The translations under genes and the position numbers were made by a program. Below the pieces are notes generated by a model. The model was not told where the DNA came from. It saw only the letters and a list, made by a program, of their open reading frames with translations, and did not search any database. DNA of 64,000 nt, taken from positions 111,960,004-112,024,003 of the forward strand of contig CP136064.1 in assembly GCA_032622095.1 (NCBI GenBank), in the 5' to 3' direction. This DNA is from Siphonodentalium dalli. Lineage: Eukaryota > Mollusca > Scaphopoda > Gadilida > Siphonodentaliidae. How positions within the stretch are numbered: position 1 is the stretch's first letter; the number at the start of each line of letters is the position of its first letter. Below are positions 1 through 11,047 of the stretch, one piece after another.

Positions 1-2220
1 TGTTCGCATAGTAGCCCTATCGGGGGCATGTTTCCTTAAATGGTAGCAATAATGAAAATTTACACTGTGTATTACAAACCACTCAAGGCTTCAAAAATAT
101 TACTAATTTTTGTGTTGTGATCAGTTGTCTCGCTTGTTTAGCTGCGATACATGATTCAATAATTTCATTTACCGCCAATAAAGCAGTATTGACTGGTATT
201 GACGCATTATTTTCTCAATATAACGGCGAGTTTAGATTCCTACTAATAATGCTATAAATTAACGACAATAAAGAGAAATCAAAGATTAAAGAGTACATCG
301 AATAAATGTGTATACACGCGTTCCGCTCGTATGCCTTTTCCAGACCAATGGTTGATAACCCCCTACATAATAGAGCGTTTTGATAAGAACATGTGTCCAC
401 ATAGTAGGCCTTTCGTGACATGAGACTGCCACTTGGTACAGACTGTCACTTGGTACATGCTTTGTTTACTCTGTATAACAGCCTATCTTGATGGGAGTTA
501 TAATACATATAATTGATGAAAATAATGCATGAAGTAAGTATTTATACACTAGTCTACATAATATGGGCTCTTTAGTTTCTCCATTTAATGGAGATTTTAG
601 AGTAATAATATGAATGAACTATGACTAGAATACATCGAAGAACCAGACACCAATGCCATACTCCTACCATCCATGGAGCAAGTAATATACATGATATAAG
701 ACATAAAATACAACAGACAGTATCGTGTGCAACCGCTAAGGTATCATATGAATGAACCGTCATACACAATGATGTTACAACCAAAACTGCCTTATGGACG
801 AAATACTGGAACTGATTATACATTTGATACACGACATGTCATTCCACTTTATACATGGTCAGTTAGATATCTTGCGAAAGTGACGTGCACCTTTAAGGTA
901 TGTGACCAAAATGTGTTGTATTGTATTTTATATATATGACCATTTCTGCAGTAAATAACGACACATCATTACTAGTGGGACTATGTGTGAAGCTCTTTGA
1001 ATTAAATGAGCTTACTATGGTGGACATGTTTAACCAGATACGTTCTTCAAATAATGTTGGGATTTAAATTGAAGCTTAATTAGCCCTTCAAGCTTTCCAA
1101 ATCAAGGTTATGGCGTGAAACAACCTGGAGAGAAAGATTTTATTTAGTTACTAATGTGGGTTCAAATAGAAACACATGGCGAAGGCCATGATTCGAGCCT
1201 GTATGGCGCTTCATAGCCCATTAAAGGCGCGCCGATGGGTGTGGTTAACTTTAATATGTCATGTGTAGGCCAGAAGCCACGAGGAACCCATTGCTGTCCA
1301 TGTCTGTACCCCATATATACTGCTATATGCAGTCGACCTACCTAGGACCTCAGTTTCTCCTTTCCTGTGTGGCTATTCCAAACCCATTTAGTGCAATGCG
1401 TTTGAAAATATACAGAGCGTTATTAAGAAGGATCGCTGATGCGTATAATATAACCAATATTTAGTCAAAATTTTAAGAAAACCCATTATTGAAACATTGC
1501 GTTTGATAGTGTTGGGATTTGACCATATAATGGTTATCAGTGAAGTGATGACATGTGCACTAAATGACCTCAGTCAGTAAAGGCTAGTTCAGACCATATG
1601 AGAACCACACTCACCACCCATGCCTATACCCAAACAAACACCATGGCGACAGCGAAACACTACGAAGCTTCTCCCCACACGGACACTGTTGTCTTCCATG
1701 GATAATTTCTGATCCCATGTTGAGACCAAATTTCAGCCAAAGGGAACCCGTGGTTTCTGAGAAAATTATATTACAATTATGTACGGATGACGGACGAAGA
1801 GTGATTGGTTTTAGTTTCCACACAGATGTGTACCAACACGTTTTGAGACTGATATAGATGAAGTGTCCCTTTTATTATTGTTACGATGTGAAGTTGGCTA
1901 GTTCATACCCGTAGTATCAGTTTCACTGGCCAGTGTCACTTAGAAACAATATTACGGATCATTGTCACATACAAAGGTCTTCAAAGGGAAGTCTATAATA
2001 TGAGTAATATTTTCGCGGGCTTTTAAAGTTGTATATATATATATATATATATAATAGGTGTGGCTTCACATTAGCAAAGATGTCCCAAAGGAACATGCAC
2101 ACCATGAACGGAGGAAATATTAATAATCAAGGATGTATTCTCAATACAGGGGGAGGGGGTAATTTAATTTGTTACAGTCAATGGAGCGATTAGGAATGAA
2201 TAAATTATGGAAAACAAGAT
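1..2220. other. No gene recognised; unique-looking AT-rich DNA
   Basis: I see no convincing exon, RNA gene or transposon end here. Open frames are all under about 90 codons and have no domain or splice context. A short TA microsatellite lies near 2031-2053. Confidence 0.5.
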
Positions 2221-2227
2221 GTGAAGA

Positions 2228-2281
2228 GGCCTATATGACATATGTAGAGCGTGCTACCTATATGACATCTGTAGAGCGTGC
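2228..2281. repeat. 27-bp tandem duplication
   Basis: Two adjacent near-identical copies of a unit ending in gtagagcgtgcta. A short local duplication; no function suggested. Confidence 0.7.
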
Positions 2282-2668
2282 TAACGGATTTAGTCATAGA
2301 AAGAGTAATATCCAAGATGGATGCTTCGTTCAAATTCTATAGAGCCCATCTGGAGGTGCTACTAAACAAGGAATTTTTACAAAAACTTGGAGATGAAAGT
2401 GGATATTCGAAGATTATGAGGGATTAGAAGTTGTAAGAAAAAGAAGAGCGAATAAAAACAGGAAGTGGTAGATAAAAAAGAGGGATAAAAAAAAAAAGAT
2501 AACAAAGAAAATTATGAATAAATAGAGGATATCCACCCTTTTTCAGTGGATATGGGTTATATCTCATGAGTCATGACAAAACATTGAATTTCCACGATAT
2601 GATCAAATAATAAGCATGTGATACAACGCTTAGCCGATAGGTGTGGAGTCAGCCGGTAGGTTTCACGA

Positions 2669-2795
2669 GGGATTGCGTCAGATTCCAATGATTCAGGCGT
2701 TGCGCCGGAAGTAGGGATTGCGCCAGATTCGAATGACTCAGGCATTGCGCCAGAAGTAGGGATTGCATCAGATTCGAATGACAGGCATTGCAGGA
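2669..2795. repeat. 45-bp minisatellite, about 3 units
   Basis: Units begin with gggattgc at 2669, 2714 and 2759, an exact 45-bp period, and share cagattcgaatgac and attgcgccagaagta. Because 45 is a multiple of three, the minus strand stays open and gives an artificial repetitive peptide frame that should not be called a gene. Confidence 0.85.
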
Positions 2796-2924
2796 GGCAT
2801 AGTTTCTTATGGGCTGGATCTTATTCTAGGGTTTAGGAGACGTGTGTAGACCACTCAATATCCCCTCAGGTGTAGTGTGGAACCCTCAGAAGTGGCAGTG
2901 GGTTAGATATATTAAAAGACCGTT

Positions 2925-3225
2925 AATTTTAATTTAATTTTAAATTATTTTTGAATTTTAGAAAAAGTTGAAGTTTTTTAAGTTTTTCATATTTTTTTAA
3001 TTTATGAATTTTTTTTAAAGTTTTTCATTTTTGTTTCTTTTTGAAAAGTTTTTTAAGTTTTTTGAAATTTTTGAGTATTTTGAAGTTTTTAAAGTTTTTT
3101 GAAATTTTTTGAGATTTTGGAAATTTGAGAAATTTTTGAAGTTTTTGAAACTTTTGAAGTTTTTGAAATTTTTGAAGTTTTTGAAATTTTTGAAGTTTTG
3201 AATTTTTTGAAGTTTTCAATGCGAG
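2925..3225. repeat. Low-complexity T-rich repeat (gaagttttt/gaaattttt)
   Basis: Near-continuous short imperfect repeats of gaagttttt and gaaattttt, strongly strand-asymmetric (T and G on plus). The reverse strand gives a Lys/Phe-rich open frame that is an artefact of the composition. Confidence 0.85.
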
Positions 3226-3449
3226 TGTCACTTTAACATTATCCCACAGTGTGCACCATGTGTTACTTTAACATTCATCCATAGTGAGTGTCACTTTAAT
3301 AATCATCCCCAGTGAGAGCCTAGTGTCCCTTCAAGACTGAAGCTACCCCAACGAGATCATCACGTGATATACATGTAGATAATATTCCGTTCATTATACG
3401 ATGGTGGACCGAAAGCGGTGCCCTACATATCATCTAGCACCTGACCTCA

Positions 3450-3560
3450 AATAGGTCATGACATATGATGACCTAGGATTATGTAAATTAGCGAGAAAGT
3501 AGGTCATGACCTATGATGACCTAGGTCAAACTGCCTAGACTGCAGAGAATATAGGTCAAA
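3450..3560. promoter_or_regulatory. Cluster of AGGTCA half-sites including a perfect palindrome
   Basis: A segment containing aggtcatgac...atgatgacct occurs at 3453-3475 and again at 3501-3523. The second copy holds the exact 12-bp palindrome aggtcatgacct (3501-3512), the classic no-spacer inverted arrangement of the nuclear-receptor half-site AGGTCA. Further half-sites lie at about 3519-3528 and 3552-3557. That the motif is a receptor-binding site is established for vertebrate receptors; function here is inference, since the cluster also behaves as a small tandem repeat. Confidence 0.4.
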
Positions 3561-4170
3561 CTCCATGTACTGCAGAGAATAGAGTTATCGTTCCTGAAAT
3601 GACCCCAAACAGGCGGGGTATCATCACAAGATACTTGTTTTTCACGACGACGAATGATTTGATTGCTACTAATAGATAAAAATTAAGGCCACATGGCGAT
3701 ACAAATTTAAGGACATAATCTCAGAGTTATTGAGGAACTGAGAAACGATCGCGAACTTATTACTATATGGCGTATTTGCAAGTTTTGTTGAAAATCCAAA
3801 ACCGTAATCTTAACAACGGATATGGAAAAACGACAACGAATAGAAAGAAAACAAATGCTAGTGATGTAATACCCTATTGATAACAATCATCTGTTGTCGT
3901 GCATTATGCGAAAGGCGTCTATTAGCTAAATAATTAGTCTGAATTAATCACTGAGAGAAAACACCTAAAATGAGAGTAACTACATATAATTCATGTATCA
4001 AATAACGTTGTGTACTGCCGGATAATATTTATGATAATACATATATAGGTTGGGTCAATGTATTCGATATGTGTGTTTCATTCACATTAAATAATGTTAT
4101 ACGGAATTTGTATGTATACACAAACTTATTCTTGAATTAATATAAAGCGGGAAGTATTCAGAATTTAAAA
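3561..4170. other. No feature seen
   Basis: AT-rich sequence without coding, repeat or RNA signals that I can support. Confidence 0.4.
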
Positions 4171-4645
4171 CAGGGTCGCGAACCTATATACGTCATACAT
4201 TTGCTCGAAAATGGAGGGAAGGTCTCTCATATCGAAGTGAATATTCATCAGTTTCTTACCGATACCAATATGACTGTTGATAATATATATGTATCCATGT
4301 GACTTCTGGCACAATTTTTCGAAGTTGCGAAATTTGAACGCCAAAATCTACCTAAAAATAATATTCTCGATATCCGGTTTTTGTTTTTGTTTGCAGTATC
4401 CGAGATGAGTAGGTAGCTCATTAGACTAATATCTTGCGGATGTCGTTCGGAAGTGTACAACAACTAATCATCAAATTGCCAGGCGTCATATCATTGAGAG
4501 CTTTCCGATGAATGGCAACAAGCCATATTTCCGACAAAATCTTGAAATATTCCCCATAATTCTTCTGTGGCTAAAGGGTCATATACTTCGGGCTGCCGAC
4601 ATTTTCGAACAAATTACATGTGTATGACGTAGGTTCGCAGCCCTG
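4171..4645. mobile_element. hAT-like MITE with about 40-bp terminal inverted repeats
   Basis: The left end starts cagggtcgcgaacctata followed by cgtcataca and, further in, tcgaaaatg. The reverse complement of the right end reads cagggctgcgaaccta, then cgtcatacacatg and ttcgaaaatg. CAGGG ends are typical of hAT elements. The 8-bp flanks do not match, so a target duplication cannot be shown. No transposase fits in 475 bp, so this is a non-autonomous copy. Confidence 0.65.
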
Positions 4646-5330
4646 GAAATATGAACGACATAACGTATGTGCAACAACGGATGCATGTACTCAACGATCT
4701 ATCTTATCCCTCTTTAAAAAATACTTAGATCGTAATTGAGAGTTTCAAATGGGCCATGTCCGTTGATTCATTGACTTATTTAAGGTGCACCATGTGGGTT
4801 AATGTTCATTTACCAGCTAAGCCATATCACGACTAAGTAATTAATCCGGTTGTCAAAATCAAAGTAGCGAAACAACGGTGTATAAAGCAAGGAGTGTTGA
4901 ATGAGGATAACGCAATGAGCTATGTGCAAATAAAGGTGCACACGAGAGATAAAATGCATCCACTTTGAGTCAGGAACTGATTTGTGTGCAAACATGTAAC
5001 CATCTAACGTACATACAATTGAAAATTTGAAATAAAACCACAAGTGGAATAAATAATCATTGTGAACAATCAGAAGAAAATTCAATACAAGGCTTCAAAC
5101 TGAAATAATCAAAATAGCTGCTGCCATATGATTTCGTTTTGATAAGATACATATACTATTCACGAAATACGATATGGTCCGTTATAACAGTATCTATATT
5201 GGACAGTCGGCAAGATTGACAGGAAGGTCGTCTTTCACTGAAACGTATGTTTCCATAAAATTATAGGCGCAAACATTGATAACATTGTCGCCGATGTCCA
5301 TAACATTTATATATAATCACATCCAAAACA
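4646..5330. other. No feature seen
   Basis: A 91-codon minus-strand open frame lies here but has no recognisable domain, start context or splice support. Confidence 0.4.
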
Positions 5331-5925
5331 TGATGAATCTAATCATGATTTAAAGACGTCAAATTATTGTCATTCGAGTCAAGGATGGAGGGGTGGGGTA
5401 CCTTAATTTGTGAAGATATTTTTGTCACCGAATTTTTCCACCAAACCTATATAGTCTTCTCCATTATACCATGAATCGACTGGTGTGGTTTAAAGAAACC
5501 AAAGTAGCATTAATCGAGTCAGGAATGGAGAGAGGAGGAACACAACATGAGCAGTGGTGAGTGCAGCAACATTGGTAATTACATTTCTTCCAAAGTTAAT
5601 TGAAATAGAAATCTCCACGAAAATATGAATTAATGGTGTGATTTAACGTTTCGAAAGTGGCGCCGTCAGTCATGGATTAGGTTCAGGGGATGACACCAGC
5701 ATCTGTGACGTTCAAATTTGATAGATCGGAGCCATAGGGTGTAGGGAGGTAGGGGCACCAGAATTGATACAATCGTGTTGTTTTCGAAATTGCATTATTT
5801 TTCATATTTGTATAACATTTTTATTACATTTACGTGATACGAGGAATCTAATGGTCTGGAAAGAAAATGCTAAAGTGACGCCATCTGAGTTAGTGGTGGG
5901 GTTGCGGCATAAACAACAAGAGCAT
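5330..5925. repeat. Degenerate tandem repeat, units about 140-190 bp
   Basis: Three to four diverged units recur. Each has a variant of gagtcaggaatggag (near 5375, 5515, 5665 and 5885), preceded by a stretch like caccaaacctat/atgaatcga..tggtgtg. It abuts the palindrome-ended element at 5931 and may be an older part of the same structure. Confidence 0.4.
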
Positions 5926-5930
5926 CGCTA

Positions 5931-6716
5931 GGGCGTGGCAAAATACGCCCTTTAGCCATTTCGAATTGTACTATCGCAAAATAAGATAATACTTTGAGCT
6001 TACATTTAAAGAAAATCTGATATACCCTCAATTTCAATGCCAAAATGTGATCAAATTCTAAGTCGAAAAATGACCATAACTCATGTAAAAATAATTAGAC
6101 AGAACCTATATTCAAACTTGGCGTGTAGTTTTAGCTGGGAAATACACATACCAGATTTTGTTCAGCTCAAATAATAACAACTGGAGTTATCGGTCGGAAA
6201 CCAAAATGTTATGAAATTGGTCAAATTCTAAGTTGAAAAAGGGCCGTAACTCATGTAAAAATAACTGGACGGAACCCATATTCGATCTTGGCCTGTATCT
6301 TTAGCTGGGAAATACACGTACCAACCTTGGTTCAGATCAAATAATCCAAACTGGAGTTATCGGTCGGAAACCAAAAATGTTAACACACGGTAAAATTCTA
6401 AGTTGAAAAAGGGCCGTAACTCATGTAAAAATAATTGGACATAACCCATATTCGAACTTGGCCTATATCTTTAGGTGGGAAATACACATACCAACTTTGG
6501 TTCAGATCAAATAATCCAAACTGGGTTATCGATCGGAAACCAAAAATGTTAACGGACGGACGGACGGACATACGCACCACAGGGTACTTGTGAGGTGCGA
6601 TCTTTTGTTTGCATGACTTGTGGGGTGCACCCCACAAGTAACGTACGGAAACTCCAATTTTAAAGAGCGGACGGACAGACTGATAACATAATACGACCTT
6701 TTTTCAAAAAGGGCGT
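5931..6716. mobile_element. Palindrome-ended, Helitron-like element with an internal 170-bp array (copy 1)
   Basis: The left end is the hairpin gggcgtggcaaaatacgccc (5931-5950). The right end is an AAAAAGGG-type hairpin followed by gggcgta (6711-6717). atacgccc on the left is the inverse of gggcgtat on the right. Inside are three units of 170 bp (tcaaattcta or a variant at 6051, 6221, 6391), then a short gacg run near 6553-6567. A second copy with the same ends lies at 41311-41960. Short terminal palindromes with an internal tandem array resemble molluscan Helitron-related non-autonomous elements; that assignment is inference. Confidence 0.55.
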
Positions 6717-7335
6717 ATAAAAACTAAAAATAATTCCAGCAGAGAACCATATGAGGTATTTTGTAATTTTAACGAGAAAATTGTATGTCTATTTAGTGGA
6801 TACTCATGTTGAGTGAAAACCCAGACTTTGTCCAATCTAGAAGAATGTGGTATTAATATATTACCCAGAATTCCAATTCCGTCGATTATAATATTTAAGC
6901 AAAGATTACATGTATGTCGACAAGGGCCGTAACTCCGATACATGTATGTGGATCAACTCTCAAACACGAACTTCACCTGTATTTTCATGTGAGCAATCCA
7001 TATACCAAACTTGAAAATATTTATAACTATAACTAAAGTTATCACCGAAAACAAAAAATAGTCGGCAATTTATAAGTTGATAACGACATAACTCTGGTCA
7101 AATTGACAAACCGCACACATAGTTGAACTTGACCTGAACTTTAATGTAGGTAATCCATATACCAAATTAAAAATCAATCGGATACCTACAACCTTAGTTA
7201 CTACCATAAACCAAAACAGTAGGGAATGACAAAAACTCCGGTAAAAATGGGCAGGCCTCACCAATATTCGAACTTGACCTCTGTCCATAACCAATAAACT
7301 CACATAACAAATGCAATAATTTAATTAATTATTGC
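6717..7335. repeat. Diverged further units of the 170-bp array
   Basis: Sequences like ctaaagttatcaccgaaaac and aacttgacct...ccatataccaaa recur near 6960-7060, 7080-7220 and 7225-7330. These are clearly the same unit as in 6051-6560 but more decayed, and lie outside the element's right hairpin, so an older array probably underlies the insertion. Confidence 0.5.
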
Positions 7336-8470
7336 TGAATATATCATCCGGAACCCACCATGTTGATCACCGTGTTTCAAACAAATCTCCGTCATTTAAT
7401 CAATAATATATAGCAACATATACATAAGGCAAGTGAATGACGTCATATAATTTTTTCTATATCCATCAGTGATTTTTCAAGATCGCGGGTATAGATGTTA
7501 GAGAAATTGTCACTTTAGCAACCGTGTGGAGATTGCAAAAAACGTGGAATCGAAAATGAATCATCGCGATAATAATGAAAGTAACTACTTCACAACTTAC
7601 GAAGAATTCACATGTGATTTAAGTCTATTAATTTCATTTAGATCAATTTCGTTGCTCGCTTGATGAAAACAAAAAATGAAGAAGTCATGACATGATATTA
7701 ATCCAGACAAGATTTTACAATCCACGACACGTTTTGTCAAGTTGGCATGTCGTCTCCGTCGTGACCACTATATGATGTTACATAAATTATTCTTAGCGTT
7801 GTGTCGCCGAAAAAATCAAATTTGAGGCACATCATGTACGTGTCACGTACGATTCATTTTACGTTCTTCGTAATACCGTTTTTCTCTATATATAGTTATT
7901 TTAGAAATATTTATCTTTTGGGAATACTTATATTGACTACCCACCGGCGATATTCAGAAATTAAACAAAATGAAAAACATATTTTGTTAAATTCATCGTG
8001 AGAGCGGACGGACACACAAGGGCGGACACCGGTGCTTTCTATAGTCCCATGAAAGGTTTGTTCTGTGGACACTAAGTTGTTAAACTTAAACAACTAATAT
8101 ACGTATAAGTATTCCCTTTTCGCAGTTTTCCGAGTACGGTTATTGAACGACCAGTTCATAGTCGAGTCCACTATTTCCCCCTTTCATAACCATCAATATG
8201 AAGATTTATTCATGACTTTATCATACAAATATGGGAAAATATACATTCCGTCAATCTGTGAAACATATATTTATTAGACATTTTCACTAAGAGGAAAAAG
8301 CATGTTCCAATCGCCTTGGTACAAAACACTGTTGGCTGTCCAATGACAATTTGGACGTTTGGTGAAAAAACCCGTGAAGTCTTGTAAAATAGTCTACAGG
8401 ATGACCATCAGCGAAAATCCGAAGCAAATCGACTTTGCCACTCAATAGAAAACATCGTCTGAAATACGTT
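7336..8470. other. No feature seen
   Basis: AT-rich spacer; no coding or repeat structure that I can support. Confidence 0.4.
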
Positions 8471-8477
8471 CAATTGT

Positions 8478-8660
8478 AAATATTTACATCTTGATTCGGG
8501 ACGCAACTGTCGGAGATAAACAAACGAAAACGATTTCGCCACCAAGAGTCACTGCATTTAATTGATATATAAGAATGACGGTGTGTGTGGTGACACTGTG
8601 GTCAATATGGGTATAATATTTGTAAAAATAACTACACCTTGATCAAGATTATACCATAGT
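8478..8660. repeat. Dispersed repeat, diverged copy also at 39680-39860
   Basis: Both places share taaatatttac, then acgatt(t/c)cgcca, agtcactgcat, taa..aatgacg and aaaaataac in the same order and spacing. Family unknown. Confidence 0.5.
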
Positions 8661-9052
8661 GTTTCGCATCACTTTAAATACGCGCCGCGCACTACATTAT
8701 ACCAGGGCATTAAGTCGGTCGCGCATCACGTATTAAACAATTTCGTGAGGATAGTCTCCTGATCAAACATGGTAATGTTACTCGATCAGTTGTTGCTTGT
8801 ATGAAGCATACCGTAATGCATTCTCATTAATATTTAATGAGTCCGATAACGAATTCTTGACTGTATTTTTTCGTAATCTGTGAAATCAATCTCGCCTTAA
8901 GAGTCTATTCTAATTTATGAATATCACCTGAATAATGTGAGCGTACAATTTTCATTAATCAACATTTGATGGTCTCATGCAAAGTATATGATCTATATAT
9001 TTTTATTTATCAGACACTACCCTTTCGTCATCAGATGATAACTGTACACAGG

Positions 9053-9134
9053 ATGGAATTTGCGGTTAAATTATTGTGTATATTCCTTATTGTGATTCAC
9101 CACGTTGAAGCAACCGAATCATCCCCCGATGAAG
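9053..9134 (+). CDS. Candidate first coding exon of a secreted protein
   Basis: The ATG at 9053 opens MEFAVKLLCIFLIVIHHVEA, a textbook signal peptide (short charged start, long hydrophobic core, A-x-A-like end), followed by TESSPDE. The frame runs into gaag|gtaata, a plausible 5' splice site, at 9134/9135 (phase 1). Upstream, tttttatttatcag ends at 9012 and is a good 3' splice site, so the exon may be 9013-9134 with a 5'UTR intron before it. An in-frame ATG at 9035 would add MITVHR in front and spoil the signal peptide, so I prefer 9053. No next exon is certain; 34329-34436 has a compatible phase but lies 25 kb away. The mature protein is not recognisable from eight residues. It could be a chance open frame. 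Confidence 0.45.
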
Positions 9135-10109
9135 GTAATATTTTATCGTTTAATACACTCAAAGTTTTAGCTATATGCAGGTGATACCTCCCGTGAACAC
9201 AGCATACCGAGTTCACTTCAGTTGCGTATTCACCTCTGGTTAAGTAGTCCTTCTAGTTTACTATGATCCTGCTGATTGGGAGACAATATTGCGGTGATGC
9301 AGTCTGACCACTATGCATGTGGACCGCTTAATTTCCGGTTGTAATGTAAACGGATTAGTTTCCGTGTTTGCTTTGACACAATCTGCATCTTACATTGTTT
9401 TGGTTGTTGTCAAATGACTCCAAGCTGAAAAATAAAGAAATGAGTGAAGGCATTTTGTCGCACGTAAATTACAGAGCGTTTGTTTTTAAATATAATTGTT
9501 ATTATTGTTTATATGACTTTCTCGGGATATATACATGTATGCAAGTCATTAATATCTACATGTATGTATCCATGTTTTGTGATCCACATATACAATTTAC
9601 AAAAGTTAATAGTCACTAAATTTAATTTATGGAGTGAAGTTTATGTGCCATTTTATTTGTCAGATTAAACAAATTCCAGTTCGGCATATCATTTGATATA
9701 TTTTCACAGATAAACACGAAGTCCGTTATAAACATGGGGGCTCAGTGTAGCTAGTAACCGATTTAAAATAGCCCACACTTTTACTGAAGATTTATATTTT
9801 TATCCCAAAATTGCAAACTTGACATGTGAAACACCATAGCTTGACTGATTCAGAACATGCAGATCGGACATACACTTTATATGAACGTTTATTTGCATGT
9901 ACTTACCGATAAGTCTGCTCGTGCCTTTTGCCAGAAAATCTGCCTTTACGTTTTACAACTAGTCTTTAAGTTGCTTTTAAGTATCACTATCATATTTTTT
10001 ACGTCTGATTTTGCATTTGGAAATTGGAAATCTTCGTTGATTATGTTTGGTTTTGGAAAATTGGGTGCGAGTTGTTTGCGACCAAAGATGCTAGTCAAAG
10101 GGCGTGTAG
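9135..10109. other. Possible intron; no other feature seen
   Basis: If the exon ending at 9134 is real, this is intron. The open frames at 9395-10135 have no recognisable domain. Confidence 0.3.
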
Positions 10110-10343
10110 ACTGTCGGTGTTGGTGTTTTATTTGATGATGCGGTCATGATGGTTGCTCCCTATCCCTGCATGTGTTGGTCGGATGTAGGTCTTGTATATG
10201 TTGACGAGAGTTTGGCGGTTGATTCCCCAGTTGGTTCCACATAGGCAGATTATAAGATTGGCTCTATTCTTTGCTTTGGCTGTTGTTTTCAGGATGTGGG
10301 CACCGAATGTGAGTTGTTTGTCAATTGTTATTTCCCCCATGTG
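10110..10343 (-). pseudogene. LINE reverse-transcriptase fragment (3' part of ORF2)
   Basis: On the minus strand the peptide contains ITIDKQLTFGAHILKTTAKA, then NWGINRQTLVNIYKTYIRP. This is the familiar segment after the RT catalytic core of Jockey/CR1-like LINE ORF2 proteins (the 'Y-x-x-Y-I-R-P' part of the thumb/connection). Only about 70 codons remain and both ends are cut. It stops where the gggcccggggtagaatagg motif begins. Probably from the same broad family as the minus-strand fragments at 49783-50500 and 62030-62260. Confidence 0.75.
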
Positions 10344-10480
10344 GGCCCGGGGTAGAATAGGCCTACCGTCCCACTGCGAGGGGTAAGAATCCCCTAATGT
10401 GGCACCATGTTTGCCCTAAGGTGCATCACATGAGGTGTGGTATAGTGTGGTCGTCAGAGGGTTCGACCCGGAAGAAATTG
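10340..10480 (+). repeat. SINE-like segment
   Basis: It begins gggcccggggtagaatagg, a string I recall from the head of short interspersed repeats in gastropod genomes (memory, not searched), and contains gggttcgaccc (10459-10469), which resembles a Pol III B box. The A-to-B spacing of about 110 bp is longer than in a tRNA head, so the second match may be chance. It overlaps the left inverted repeat of the next element. Confidence 0.3.
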
Positions 10481-10756
10481 GTATAGAAGCGGTTTTGGTG
10501 TCATTCGACGCGGGAGAATCTCGTGTATAACATATCCAAAATCCGCTAAAATCCGCTTTGGGCAAAATTCAGGATCCAACATGGCGTCCAACATGGCTGC
10601 CGTTAGTCAAAAGATACTCTGACTGAGATTAATTCGATAACAGTGAGAACAAATGTTGTCATATGTATACAAATGTATACATTTTTGCAAAGGTAAAATG
10701 TTGTGCCACCTGTTTATGGCAAAAATGGACCCATCGTCCCAGATGGCCGCCAAAAT
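10452..10756 (+). repeat. Left terminal inverted repeat of an older element (about 300 bp)
   Basis: Reads colinearly with the reverse complement of 19187-19510: agtgtggtcgt, gaagaaattggtata, gtgtcattc.acgcgggag, aacatatccaaaatccgc, aggatccaa.atggcgtcc, tgagaacaaatgttg, and the ccaaaatgg..gcctaaact block all match in order. The pair brackets about 9 kb, or about 3.4 kb once the LINE and one copy of its direct repeat are removed. Superfamily not identified; exact outer ends uncertain. Confidence 0.7.
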
Positions 10757-11047
10757 GGCGGCCTAAACTAGAACATTTGAAGTTTTTGCCTAATATCTTA
10801 AAGATCAATTCCTGTTGGTTGATAATGGTTCAGACTGGCGACATTGATTAGTCATATTCATGTTAATTCATCATTGGAGCAATGAAAGATACCATAAATG
10901 GGGTCCCAGACTCATCTACACCCTCAAAAATTAGATTTTACAGAACGCGGTATAAAATTCCACAAAACTCTCCATTGTGATTACAGTCATATATCAACAA
11001 GAAATGGACAGAACTGTACAATGTAAGTTGGGCATACCAATATCTAT
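10661..11047. repeat. 5' copy of the 387-bp direct repeat flanking the LINE
   Basis: 10661-11047 and 16347-16733 are base-for-base the same at a fixed offset of 5686 as far as I can read. Left context is continuous with the older inverted-repeat element, so the segment is target DNA rather than an LTR. See the finding on the long target duplication. Confidence 0.9.

Noticed and set aside
1187-1240. gattcgagcc as a tRNA/SINE B box
   Set aside because: No A box or cloverleaf could be formed around it.
3025-3231. 68-codon Lys/Phe/Gln-rich frame on minus
   Set aside because: Pure low-complexity translation of a T-rich repeat.
6540-6680. gacg/cggacaga run as a possible microsatellite gene or CRISPR-like repeat
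   Set aside because: Part of the Helitron-like element, present in both copies at the same relative place; no spacer structure.
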